Under the pieces are notes generated by a model. That model worked only from the letters and a program-made list of their open reading frames with translations. It searched no databases and was not told the origin of the DNA. From Gymnogyps californianus (lineage: Eukaryota; Chordata; Aves; Accipitriformes; Cathartidae): DNA of 64,000 bases. Shown here in pieces: positions 60,901 to 64,000 of the stretch; the first letter of the stretch is position 1, and every line of letters begins with the position of its first letter. Made by a program: the position numbers and the translations under genes. Location: NCBI RefSeq assembly GCF_018139145.2, contig NC_059481.1:5010368-5074367 (forward strand), read 5' to 3'.

Positions 60901-62607
60901 ACAGAGAGATTTATGACAGAAATTCAGTACAGAATCAGTTATGTAAAATTTTAGAATTTGTGCCTATAAATAGGTTGTGACCTTTAGAAGCACACAAACC
61001 GCCCTGCACAGAGCACAGAATTACCAAGGAAGCACAGACTGCTCTGATATTCATTTCTGGGGGATGCACCCTAGTAATGAAATAGTAGTAGCTCTGCAAC
61101 TTGCATGTTAACGTGACAGCAGCCTTTGTGCCAGCATGCAAGCTTGTTGAAGTGAAATGTGCACAGTTGACAGTCATAATGCAGGACAATTACATTTTCT
61201 GTTGTGCAGGACTAGTTTGATCAGTTTGTACTGCACCACTGTGAGTCTTCTGAACTAACAGGCAAACACACACATTTTAGCAGCAACAAAGAAGGGGAAA
61301 GGATATGTTAGCAACCTTATTTCTGTTCATCACTCAACTTCATAGTGTTGTTTGAAGTTTGTAATTGCACTGCAGTCACATATAAAGGAAAAGCCCTACC
61401 ATATAATCTGAGGAGAGTTCCTAGGCTTTTCTACAAGGGTCATAATGTTCAGGGATATTTATTACTCAAGTCCTCTGAATTCAATAGCTGTTTAAAATCA
61501 CTGCCTTGAGAGATCAGTACAGTAAAAATGCACAGCTTGTATCTGAAAATTGAAGCTCTATAACTAGACTTCCTAAGGACTCCTGCAAAGGAGATGCATT
61601 TCTAAATAATAGTAATATTGTCCATTACTGGCAAGTTTTTCTAACGGTTCTGACAAGATTTTCTAAACAGCTCCAAAGGTTGAGCTGTGCATAAAACTCA
61701 ATAAACAATCTGCTTCAAGAATTACATTCCAGTGGCATTATATACAGTACAGCACCAAAGGGTTCTGAAGAATCTGAATTTTTTGACAACTTTGACTACA
61801 TTTAAACCAGAGCTTTTGTCCAAGTGAAGACGTATTTCACAGACTGCATTCATCTAATTTGCTCAATAGGTACAGAGACAGTTAAATTTTATTAATACGT
61901 AGCAGCATTGTGAATATGGTATGCACAGCATGGTGTTGCTTTTCATTATTAACCAGTTTCAAACATTTCCCTTCGCACATTTAGGAGATGTCCAGCCATT
62001 CTTTTGTAATTCATGTTGTTGCTTCCTTTGCTAAGGCACAAAAATAAGTCTGCCCAGATTTTCCTAGAAACCATTGCCACAAACATTGGTTTAAAAAGAT
62101 GACACCACAAAAATTGCTCTCCAAGAGGGGAAAAAAATCATCTTTCAGGAAAACAAGCAATTTATTTAAGAAGTCAAAGTTCCACAAAAGAGCATCCTTT
62201 GTAGAAAAGCCTCTATCAGGACAGAAGGAAGAAAAAGAACGCAGCTACCTTCTGACATTTAAAAATCTGTTTGCACTTTGTGCCTTTCACTCCAGAGCCT
62301 TATGATCTAAATAAAAAAAACAAACCTTCCAACCTGAAAGAGAAATAGAGGAACAGAATAGTGTGAAAAAACTATGGGTCTATGTTTATTTTCAACTCAG
62401 CCAATGAACTGACTAAGGACAAATACAGAAACTCACCTTGCCCTGTTTGAGCCTCTGGCACTCGTTCACGAATAACTCTACAGGCATCATACACTGCAGT
62501 GGATGGTTCAAACTGCATCGTCTTCACTACATTGCATTGGCGGACACAGATCTTCAAGGAAAGAGCTACCATGGTGTCAAGTCACTTGCAAGTTCCTACT
62601 AAAGTAT
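821..62607 (-). CDS. TLN2: Talin-2 gene, 5' part: 35 coding exons, residues 1 to 1593 (3' part outside window)
   Basis: Talin-2 is a large cytoskeletal adaptor at integrin adhesions. Its head binds and activates integrin beta tails and acidic lipids, and its rod binds actin, vinculin and other partners and unfolds under tension. Thirty-five exons join into an uninterrupted 1593-codon frame; every intron has GT-AG ends and each codon phase matches the next exon. Order seen: F0, F1 with its long basic loop, F2, F3 with the RWAASPKSF stretch, linker, then helical rod bundles R1 to R8. The ICVRQCNVVK N-terminus and RGAEKR in F2 fit talin-2 rather than talin-1 (from memory of the family). The rest of R7, R9-R13 and the dimerisation helix are not in the window. 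No CpG-rich promoter is present. Confidence 0.96.
1304..1325. repeat. Perfect 22-bp AT palindrome
   Basis: Eight A, then TATATA, then eight T, equal to its own reverse complement. It lies inside intron 34. Such tracts are common in vertebrate introns and may mark an old poly-A/poly-T or AT microsatellite. Confidence 0.8.
2081..2242 (-). CDS. TLN2: TLN2 coding exon c34 (residues 1493-1546): R8
   Basis: This exon reads VLSAATIVAKHTSALCNACR through TANLVKTIK, 162 nt, phase 0. The acceptor is TTACAG and the donor is AAG|GTACAA. The sequence matches remembered mammalian talin-2 residue for residue. The QSAKEVANSTANLVKTIK helix lines the LD-motif groove of R8. Confidence 0.97.
2432..2575 (-). CDS. 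TLN2: TLN2 coding exon c33 (residues 1445-1492): R7 to R8
   Basis: This exon reads AAYLVGISDPNSQAGQQGLV through DPASSPSQ, 144 nt, phase 0. The acceptor is TCTAG and the donor is CAG|GTGATT. AAYLVG.SDPNSQAG is nearly invariant in talins and precedes the first R8 helix (FARANQAIQMACQNL). R8 binds RIAM, DLC1 and other LD-motif partners in talin-1. It is followed by the shortest intron here (189 bp). Confidence 0.96.
3885..4007 (-). CDS. TLN2: TLN2 coding exon c32 (residues 1404-1444): R7, KANK-site helix
   Basis: This exon reads VLGESMAGISQNAKTGDLLV through LTEAAAQ, 123 nt, phase 0. The acceptor is TTCTGAG and the donor is CAG|GTAAGC. G1406 aligns with talin-1 G1404, the residue whose mutation blocks KANK binding, so that site looks intact. 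The next helix leads toward the inserted R8. Confidence 0.95.
5164..5253 (-). CDS. TLN2: TLN2 coding exon c31 (residues 1374-1403): R7
   Basis: This exon reads TVKGMLDNPNEPVSDLSYFD through EGVMENSK, 90 nt, phase 0. The acceptor is TTTCAG and the donor is AAG|GTAATT. Y1391 aligns with talin-1 Y1389 on the KANK-binding face of R7. G1397 stands where other talins, as I remember them, have Ser. Confidence 0.94.
8223..8316 (-). CDS. TLN2: TLN2 coding exon c30 (residues 1342-1373): R6/R7 junction
   Basis: This exon reads AVTESINQLITLCTQQAPGQ through NALRELE, 94 nt. The acceptor is CCCTAG and the donor is GAG|GTATTA. INQLIT and QAPGQKECDNALRELE are diagnostic of talins. It ends R6 and begins R7. 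A truncated LTR starts only about 320 bp upstream in transcript terms. Confidence 0.95.
8636..8856 (+). mobile_element. Internally deleted ERVL-type LTR (221 bp)
   Basis: It begins TGTATTGGGTGTC and ends GGTCAACCCACTACA, the same termini as the large LTR at 37850-38823. The first about 185 bp are nearly identical to that copy (I see one substitution, C for G, at the GGTGG.ACC site). The match then stops near 8822 and resumes only for the last about 20 bp. It therefore keeps both ends and lacks about 750 bp of interior. It is antisense to TLN2. No clear target-site duplication is visible. Assignment to avian ERVL-like LTRs is from memory of the consensus ends. Confidence 0.75.
9056..9228 (+). 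repeat. Unclassified repeat, copy A
   Basis: The segment TAGTCTGTTATCAAG, then TAATCATTGATATTCTC and GAGTCAA, recurs at 9900-9997 (direct) and in reverse complement at 10179-10315. Copy A also shares ACAAGATA.TTTTGCAT and TTTCT.TGGGA with the inverted copy, so the unit is at least about 140 bp long. Confidence 0.75.
9900..9997 (+). repeat. Unclassified repeat, copy B (direct)
   Basis: It shares TGTATTA.ACACAC, CCTGCT, ATAGTCTGTTATCAAG and TAATCATTGATATTCTC with copy A and then diverges. It lies 845 bp after copy A in the same orientation. Confidence 0.7.
10179..10315 (-). repeat. Unclassified repeat, copy C (inverted)
   Basis: Its reverse complement contains TAGTCTATTGTCAAG, AATCATTGATATTCTCTGAG, then ACAAGATACTTTTGCAT and TTTCTCTGGGA, parallel to copy A over about 135 bp with scattered substitutions. 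Copies A and C can pair within the TLN2 pre-mRNA. Confidence 0.75.
11347..11419. repeat. Short direct repeat ending in a hairpin
   Basis: AAGTAGCTTAACT.CTTTA occurs at about 11348 and 11390. The second copy runs into AACTCCTTTATTAAAGGAGTT (11399-11419), a stem of nine base pairs with a three-base loop. Confidence 0.75.
12366..12505 (-). CDS. TLN2: TLN2 coding exon c29 (residues 1296-1342): R6
   Basis: This exon reads TKEDQIQVIGNLKSISMAS through NLLAAAA plus two bases of an Arg codon, 140 nt. The acceptor is TTCCAG and the donor is AG|GTAAGG. The helix MASSKLLLAAKSLSVDP is conserved across talins. The next intron (4049 bp) carries the short LTR and the three-copy repeat. Confidence 0.95.
12506..14663 (-). 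other. Intron 28, no other feature seen
   Basis: 2158 bp of AT-rich sequence with short scattered open frames only. Nothing recognisable. Confidence 0.7.
14664..14861 (-). CDS. TLN2: TLN2 coding exon c28 (residues 1230-1295): R6
   Basis: This exon reads LPPSSKSFQEAQSELNQAAA through IEMAGQAQ, 198 nt, phase 0. The acceptor is TTACAG and the donor is CAA|GTAAGT. It encodes R6 helices. SSKSF replaces the STKPF I recall in mammals. Confidence 0.95.
15902..16021 (-). CDS. TLN2: TLN2 coding exon c27 (residues 1190-1229): R5/R6 junction
   Basis: This exon reads VAKAVSHSLNNCVNCLPGQK through SSKKLLVDS, 120 nt, phase 0. The acceptor is TTGTAG and the donor is TCG|GTGAGA. NNCVNCLPGQKDVD is shared by both talins; the DVALKSIGESSKK portion is talin-2-like. 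Confidence 0.95.
16862..17070 (-). CDS. TLN2: TLN2 coding exon c26 (residues 1120-1189): R5
   Basis: This exon reads VAARETAQALKTLAQAARG through QQRLAQ, 209 nt. The acceptor is ACATAG and the donor is CAG|GTAAGT. ASTTDPVAAHAMLDSARD is talin-2 wording; talin-1 differs clearly here. Residues LDSARDVMEGSAMLIQEA form a long amphipathic helix of the vinculin-binding type. Confidence 0.96.
19568..19670 (-). CDS. TLN2: TLN2 coding exon c25 (residues 1086-1120): R5
   Basis: This exon reads LEKCTQDLGSTSKAVGSSM through GNEHYTG, 103 nt. The acceptor is TTCACAG and the donor is G|GTAGTG. It is an R5 helix. It was located by protein matching and joins c24 and c26 in frame. Confidence 0.94.
20295..20423 (-). 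CDS. TLN2: TLN2 coding exon c24 (residues 1043-1085): start of R5
   Basis: This exon reads AHEACGPMEIDSALNTVQT through LKPLPGET, 129 nt, phase 0. The acceptor is GAACAG. The donor is ACT|GTAATT, with a poor exon side. The boundary is supported by the protein match and by c25 starting at LEKC. Confidence 0.94.
21406..21540 (-). CDS. TLN2: TLN2 coding exon c23 (residues 998-1042): R4
   Basis: This exon reads PGSKMVASAKAAVPTVTDQA through LRTASQK, 135 nt, phase 0. The acceptor is GAACAG and the donor is AAG|GTAGGT. It includes the AMQLSQCAKNLATSLAEL helix at the end of R4, characteristic of both talins. Confidence 0.95.
22897..23010 (-). CDS. TLN2: TLN2 coding exon c22 (residues 960-997): R4
   Basis: This exon reads NVADHIPQLVQGVRGSQAQA through NSSQNFLQ, 114 nt, phase 0. 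The acceptor is TTATAG and the donor is CAG|GTGAAG. It encodes an R4 helix pair. N960 and N990 appear where I recall Ala and Ile or Ser in other talin-2 proteins. Confidence 0.94.
24915..25028 (-). CDS. TLN2: TLN2 coding exon c21 (residues 922-959): R4
   Basis: This exon reads IAAKQAAAAATQTIAASQNA through QQLVQSCK, 114 nt, phase 0. The acceptor is TCCAAAG and the donor is AAG|GTAAAC. It is very alanine-rich, as expected for R4. It differs slightly from remembered mammalian talin-2 (NTAAHQQL rather than NPAAQQQL). Confidence 0.94.
26580..26708 (-). CDS. TLN2: TLN2 coding exon c20 (residues 879-921): end of R3, start of R4
   Basis: This exon reads GAAANPENEDQQQRLREAAE through IKKKIVNRLE, 129 nt, phase 0. 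The acceptor is GTGCAG. The donor is GAG|GTTGGA, with T at +3, the least consensus-like donor in the window. T904 aligns with talin-1 T901, completing the threonine belt. Confidence 0.95.
27811..27977 (-). CDS. TLN2: TLN2 coding exon c19 (residues 823-878): R3 with second vinculin-binding helix
   Basis: This exon reads EMVRQARVLAQATSDLVN through ARMVEAAK, 167 nt. The acceptor is CCACAG and the donor is AAG|GTACCA. T836 and T870 align with talin-1 T833 and T867 of the threonine belt. KKLLAAAKLLADSTARMVEA matches vinculin-binding site 2 (talin-1 about 852-876). Confidence 0.97.
30289..30583 (-). CDS. TLN2: TLN2 coding exon c18 (residues 725-823): R2/R3 junction
   Basis: The largest exon in the window, 295 nt, reads VVSPTISSPVCQEQLIEAGK through FSSMGDAG, with donor G|GTAAGT. 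It spans the end of R2 and the first helix of R3. T812 aligns with talin-1 T809, one of four threonines buried in the mechanically weak R3 core. Confidence 0.97.
31486..31507. repeat. (TTTA)n microsatellite
   Basis: About five imperfect TTTA units in intron 17. Confidence 0.8.
32094..32261 (-). CDS. TLN2: TLN2 coding exon c17 (residues 669-724): R2
   Basis: This exon reads DVLMSLAKAVANAAAMLVLK through SQLVACAK, 168 nt, phase 0. The acceptor is TTACCAG and the donor is AAG|GTGAGG. These are Ala/Val-rich amphipathic helices. In talin-1 the QCALSTSQLVAC helix of R2 is a vinculin-binding site, and R2-R3 bind RIAM. Confidence 0.96.
34640..34738 (-). CDS. TLN2: TLN2 coding exon c16 (residues 636-668): end of R1, start of R2
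   Basis: This exon reads PRQTVLTAAGSIGQASGELL through ENETDERFQ, 99 nt, phase 0. The acceptor is TTCTAG and the donor is CAG|GTAATG. It holds the final R1 helix and the hinge into R2. Confidence 0.95.
35579..35787 (-). CDS. TLN2: TLN2 coding exon c15 (residues 566-635): R1 with first vinculin-binding helix
   Basis: This exon reads DPVDTDYTAVGCAITTISSN through KAVQPTSGE, 209 nt, with donor GAG|GTGAGT. The segment DLLKAARTLASAVSDLLKAV aligns with the classical vinculin-binding site 1 of talin-1 (about 607-636). The hydrophobic spacing of that buried amphipathic helix is kept. Confidence 0.96.
36487..36595 (-). CDS. TLN2: TLN2 coding exon c14 (residues 530-566): R1
   Basis: This exon reads ASRVWVQNKVDESKHEIHSQ and ends in VVNLTAG, 109 nt. 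The acceptor is TTCAG and the donor is G|GTAAAT. It is the second R1 helix. It was found from sequence similarity and closes the frame between c13 and c15. Confidence 0.95.
37256..37369 (-). CDS. TLN2: TLN2 coding exon c13 (residues 492-529): start of rod bundle R1
   Basis: This exon reads TSAQQALMGTINTSMHAVQQ through LPPLGQDM, 114 nt, phase 0. The acceptor is TTTCAG and the donor is ATG|GTGAGT. It encodes the first R1 helix. The neighbouring intron toward c12 holds the large LTR insertion. Confidence 0.96.
38140..38460 (+). repeat. Tandem array inside the LTR, 7 degenerate units of 40-55 bp
   Basis: Units begin at 38140, 38183, 38225, 38280, 38326, 38374 and 38421, each with a CTGCAGCCCAT-like start followed by a GGACCCACACTGGAGCAGG-like part. 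The array is absent from the short LTR at 8636-8856. It lies upstream of the TATAAA, so it is in the presumed U3. Confidence 0.8.
38704..38731. repeat. Perfect 12-bp inverted repeat with 4-base loop in LTR
   Basis: CTTTATCTCAAC, loop ATAG, GTTGAGATAAAG. It sits between the AATAAA and the LTR end. Confidence 0.85.
39315..39495 (-). CDS. TLN2: TLN2 coding exon c12 (residues 431-491): linker with calpain-site region
   Basis: This exon reads STILQQQFNRTGKVEHG through MHRGHMPPL, 181 nt, with donor CTT|GTGAGA. The LQQQ stretch (Q436/Q437) aligns with the talin-1 calpain-2 cleavage point Q433/Q434. The acceptor follows a near-pure T tract about 25 nt long in the transcript. The end leads into the first rod helix. 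Confidence 0.96.
41151..41227 (-). CDS. TLN2: TLN2 coding exon c11 (residues 406-431): head-rod linker, first part
   Basis: This exon reads KQSKDRFGLEGDEESTM LEESVSPKK, 77 nt. It ends with two bases of a Lys codon before the strong donor GTGAGT. It is acidic and serine-rich and is part of the unstructured linker of about 80 residues between head and rod. The acceptor tract is unusually C-rich (CCCTCCCCCCCACCCCTCCAG); see findings. Confidence 0.95.
41230..41248 (+). other. G-quadruplex motif at the acceptor of exon c11
   Basis: Runs GGGG, T, GGGGGGG, A, GGG on the plus strand permit four G3 tracts with one-base loops. It abuts the c11 3' splice site, so the transcript carries the complementary C-rich tract directly before AG. 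Confidence 0.6.
43810..43911 (-). CDS. TLN2: TLN2 coding exon c10 (residues 372-405): end of F3
   Basis: This exon reads DFGEYQESYYSVQTTEGEQ through IAGYIDIILKK, 102 nt, phase 0. The acceptor is TCCTCAG and the donor is AAG|GTATAG. The last helix of F3 (QLIAGYIDIIL) ends the head domain. In talins this helix and nearby loops also contact the inhibitory R9 bundle, which lies outside this window. Confidence 0.96.
44832..44987 (-). CDS. TLN2: TLN2 coding exon c9 (residues 320-371): F3 core, integrin-binding face
   Basis: This exon reads EKMKGKNKLVPRLLG through KRWAASPKSFTL, 156 nt, phase 0. The basic run at 321-327 corresponds to the talin-1 F3 loop (K318-K324) used for membrane contact and autoinhibition. 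W362, in RWAAS, corresponds to talin-1 W359 at the integrin NPxY groove. Both key elements are intact. Confidence 0.97.
46872..46976 (-). CDS. TLN2: TLN2 coding exon c8 (residues 285-319): end of F2, start of F3
   Basis: This exon reads EHKNCGEMTEIEAKVKY through TYGVSFFLVK, 105 nt, both ends in phase 0. The acceptor is TTACAG and the donor is AAG|GTAATG. The final SFFLVK forms the first part of the F3 PTB-like fold that binds integrin beta tails. Confidence 0.96.
49140..49203 (-). CDS. TLN2: TLN2 coding exon c7 (residues 263-284): F2 membrane-orientation segment
   Basis: This 64-nt exon, the smallest in the window, reads LKEFLPKEYTKQRGAEKRIFQ. Its acceptor is TCCTAG and its donor is CAG|GTAATT. 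K274 aligns with talin-1 K272 in the membrane-binding basic patch. The extra residue in RGAEKR, relative to talin-1, shifts later numbering by one. The upstream intron is the longest in the window (5282 bp). Since 64 is not a multiple of three, skipping this exon would break the frame. Confidence 0.95.
49204..54485 (-). other. Intron 6, longest intron (5282 bp)
   Basis: This intron separates c6 from the small exon c7. It contains a G10/G6/G3/G5 cluster at 50301-50347 and a G7 run near 52300. I found no coding exon, RNA gene or known transposon within it. Confidence 0.7.
50301..50347 (+). other. Cluster of G runs (possible G-quadruplex)
   Basis: G10, then G6, GGG and G5 separated by T-rich spacers of 14, 2 and 7 bases. 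The transcript strand is C-rich and A-rich here. Confidence 0.5.
54486..54613 (-). CDS. TLN2: TLN2 coding exon c6 (residues 221-263): F2
   Basis: This exon reads ARDDILNGSHPVSFEKAC through EHKHKPGFLD, 128 nt. The acceptor is CTATAG and the donor is GA|GTAAAC. F2 is an acyl-CoA-binding-protein-like helical fold with a basic membrane-facing patch. The exon has no long open frame of its own; it was located by protein matching and closes the frame exactly between c5 and c7. Confidence 0.96.
54881..54973. repeat. Alternating TA/TG/CA tract
   Basis: About 90 bp of mixed TATATA, GTGTGT and CACACA steps, an old degenerate dinucleotide microsatellite in intron 5. Confidence 0.75.
56118..56260 (-). 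CDS. TLN2: TLN2 coding exon c5 (residues 173-220): end of F1, start of F2
   Basis: This exon reads LNWLDHSRTFREQG through SDQNVDSRDPVQLNLLYVQ, 143 nt. The acceptor is TTACAG and the donor is CAG|GTACAG. The LLLRRKFFYSDQ segment is the end of F1 and the rest leads into the all-helical F2 subdomain. It is essentially identical to remembered mammalian talin-2. Confidence 0.97.
57150..57302 (-). CDS. TLN2: TLN2 coding exon c4 (residues 122-173): F1 with its basic insertion loop
   Basis: This exon runs from ITNYEEYSLIQ to KLHTDDD, 153 nt, with donor T|GTGAGT. The middle is highly charged (EEKKEESTGTLKKDRTLL, then many Lys/Arg). It matches the unstructured F1 loop, which in talins contacts acidic membrane lipids and gains helix on binding. 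A Ser follows EEKKEE where I recall Gly in mammals. Confidence 0.96.
58767..58896 (-). CDS. TLN2: TLN2 coding exon c3 (residues 79-122): F0/F1 junction and start of F1
   Basis: This exon reads DILEYKKKQRPQKIRM through VTICSRIG, 130 nt, with donor G|GTAAGA. It covers the last F0 strand and the first part of F1. R120 corresponds to talin-1 R118, reported as part of the second Rap1 contact in F1. Confidence 0.96.
59291..59373. repeat. AT-rich palindromic block
   Basis: Repeated TAATATTATA units around a TTTGATCAAA core, over 95 percent A+T, in intron 2 about 230 bp past the c2 donor. Confidence 0.75.
59604..59701 (-). CDS. TLN2: TLN2 coding exon c2 (residues 46-78): F0, second half
   Basis: The 98-nt exon reads ASDYGLFLSDDDPRKG through LDYYMLRNG. 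The acceptor is CACAG and the donor is GGG|GTATGG, a non-ideal donor. The phase (one base from c1, then two bases here) restores the frame exactly. No long open frame marks this exon; I found it by seeking the missing F0 segment between c1 and c3. It completes the ubiquitin-like F0 fold. Confidence 0.95.
59702..62436 (-). other. Intron 1 (between c1 and c2)
   Basis: 2735 bp, AT-rich, without a recognised gene or repeat. Confidence 0.7.
62437..62572 (-). CDS. TLN2: TLN2 coding exon c1 (residues 1-46): start of F0
   Basis: This exon begins with MVALSLKICVRQC and ends in TGQ plus one base, before donor GTGAGT. The start is fixed by the ATG in good context (ACC ATG G), the upstream in-frame TGA, and the match to talin N-termini. 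F0 is a ubiquitin-like fold that binds Rap1-GTP in talin-1. The basic residues equivalent to talin-1 K15, R30 and R35 appear here as K17, R32 and R37, which supports a conserved Rap1 site. Q12 differs from the His I remember in mammalian talin-2. Confidence 0.96.
62573..62607 (-). other. TLN2: 5' UTR segment of first coding exon
   Basis: Thirty-five non-coding bases lie between an AG acceptor (plus-strand CT at 62608-62609) and the ATG. The acceptor is preceded by a short T-run (CTTTTTCAG). An in-frame TGA sits four codons before the ATG, so translation cannot begin further upstream in this exon. The acceptor implies at least one untranslated leader exon above 64000. Confidence 0.8.
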
Positions 62608-64000
62608 CTGAAAAAGCAGTAATGGCATTATTGCTTAGAGTTTTCTATTTAATGCTTTAATACACTCAACTTTTCATTAAGAAAAATGAAATTAGTTCAG
62701 TAGAATTATATGTATTCAAATGCAGTTCGATTTAAAGTCTCATTAGCATCATCAAGCTAGAAACTATCCAAAACACATATTTTTTTCTTGGTATATTGCA
62801 AATTCATTTCCCAAAAACTTGTGTACACATACGTCAAGGTTAATACTTTGTCTGAGGTATGTCAAAATGGTGCACAGGAAAACAATACACTTATTGGGTA
62901 TATTGCCAACATATTTACTACTGACAGAAAGTGATTTTTCTCTCACCACACCTTTTTATTAGACCATTTAGATTAGCTAGTAACTAACAGCTTAGAATAA
63001 CTACTTAAACGAAAGCAGGATTTTCTTAGTACATAACTTCTCCTTTCTGAAGATTTTAAAGTGTACAATACTGTGTTGTGGTTTTTTTCAAGTCTCCACA
63101 TAGATCTGCTAGACGTTTTTATCCTGTTGCACAGCTACCCAGAGCTTCAAGAATGAGATATTTTTCATTTCAGTTCTATTTCAGAAACTTCACTGAATTT
63201 GACAGCATTTGCCTACAGAAACAGGAAGCTACAGATGCTTTTCATTTTGTTTCATTTTGTAGATAGTCCGAGTTTTGTCTCAAGTGTCTTCCCTTGCTGT
63301 CATAACACTCCGAACTACTCTTCCATCATTAGACTTTCCACAGTGATCTCCAAGAACTCCTTAGAACTGAAGTCCTTTCTGCATAAATACAGAACCTACT
63401 AGAATCCCCAAATCCTTTCTGCATAAATTCATGTCTGTGTATTTTAAATAGGAGGACGTGAGATTCTGTGGACTACTACTGATGATGATAATTTGAGCGG
63501 GACAAATTCCAGTACTTAAATGAAAATTTAAACCCCAGTTGTGCATCTTTTTACAGCACAGATACTCAGTACTGTTTGGCAAAATCACTTTAAGGAATAG
63601 GAAGGAACCACCATTTACATTTCATCAATGCACCGATGCACAGAGATCAGTGATTGCATCCCTTCTCCAATGCACAGACAGTAAACACATCATTTCTCTA
63701 CCGATAACATTTAGGAGCAGCTTTGGCTCTAAGATGTTATCCTCCCCCATACTTTTGTGGCAGCCCATCCATCTGCCTCTCAAAAGCAAATCATCCTACT
63801 TCAGATTTTTTAGCACTTCCAAGACCACTCAATACCAGTATGAAATGCTAGATATGATAAGACTATCTGACAGAGGAAAAGTGGTGAATGAGCATAAAAA
63901 CATACAAGAAAGATTAATATCCACACCTCAATGCTTTCCTAATCTATCAGTGTCTGATAACAAAACAATCTCTATTTTGAACCAACCGTTCTAGGCAGAG
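62608..64000 (-). other. Intron upstream of the first coding exon (partial)
   Basis: The c1 acceptor at its left end shows that this is intron. A perfect 16-bp direct repeat (TCCTTTCTGCATAAAT) occurs at 63373-63388 and 63413-63428, period 40. The 151-codon plus-strand open frame at 63539-63994 has no features I recognise. No CpG island or promoter is visible. Confidence 0.7.
63373..63428 (+). repeat. 16-bp perfect direct repeat, period 40 bp
   Basis: TCCTTTCTGCATAAAT appears twice, probably a local tandem duplication whose middle has diverged. Confidence 0.8.

Noticed and set aside
63539..63994. 151-codon plus-strand open frame near the right edge
   Set aside because: No recognisable domain, no promoter, and a length possible by chance in AT-rich intron.
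1..64000. CR1 LINE, CRISPR, bacterial-type operons or phage-like systems
   Set aside because: No CR1-type 3' end repeats (ATTCTATGA) were seen. The sequence is eukaryotic intron-exon DNA, so operons, ribosome-binding sites and CRISPR arrays do not apply.
1..64000. Talin-1 instead of talin-2
   Set aside because: The longer N-terminus, the extra F2 residue, and rod segments such as STTDPVAAHAMLDSARD and SQAQAEDLSAQLALI agree with talin-2 and differ from talin-1 as I remember it. A protein search would settle it.

Overview
The window is vertebrate nuclear DNA, almost certainly from a bird. It is covered by one gene on the minus strand, talin-2 (TLN2). The first coding exon lies near the right edge (ATG at 62570-62572) and the gene runs leftward, leaving the window in an intron below position 821. 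I placed 35 coding exons by translating the minus strand and requiring AG/GT intron borders and matching codon phase at every junction. They join into 4779 nt, or 1593 codons, with no frameshift or stop. Talin-2 is about 2540 residues long, so this is the N-terminal 60 to 65 percent. The assignment to talin-2 rather than talin-1 rests on remembered family sequence: a two-residue-longer N-terminus (ICVRQCNVVK), one extra residue in F2 (RGAEKR), and talin-2-like wording throughout the rod. The bird assignment rests on two LTR copies that look like avian ERVL-type LTRs and on compact introns. It is less certain than the gene assignment, and I cannot name the species.

Layout from right to left, in transcription order. 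62608-64000 is intron upstream of the first coding exon, so the promoter and leader exon lie outside the window. Exons c1-c10 (62572 to 43810) encode the FERM-like head F0-F1-F2-F3. Exons c11-c12 (41227 to 39315) encode the flexible linker with the calpain-site region. Exons c13-c30 (37369 to 8223) encode rod bundles R1-R6. Exons c31-c35 (5253 to 821) encode R7 and the R8 bundle inserted in it, ending near the start of the last R7 helix. Rod bundles R9-R13 and the dimerisation helix lie outside. Domain limits are taken from talin-1 with an offset of two or three residues.

The rest is intron, 189 to 5282 bp each, mostly AT-rich and without recognisable genes. Structures within the introns are: a full-length-looking solo LTR of about 974 bp in intron 12 (37850-38823) carrying a 7-unit tandem array; a 221-bp internally deleted relative of it in intron 29 (8636-8856); a three-copy repeat in intron 29 with one copy inverted; several G-rich tracts, one directly at a splice acceptor; and AT-rich palindromes. 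No RNA gene, CRISPR array or second protein-coding gene could be supported. I did not find a previously undescribed biological system. The leads most worth checking are the pair of LTRs, the inverted repeat in intron 29, and the splice-site features.
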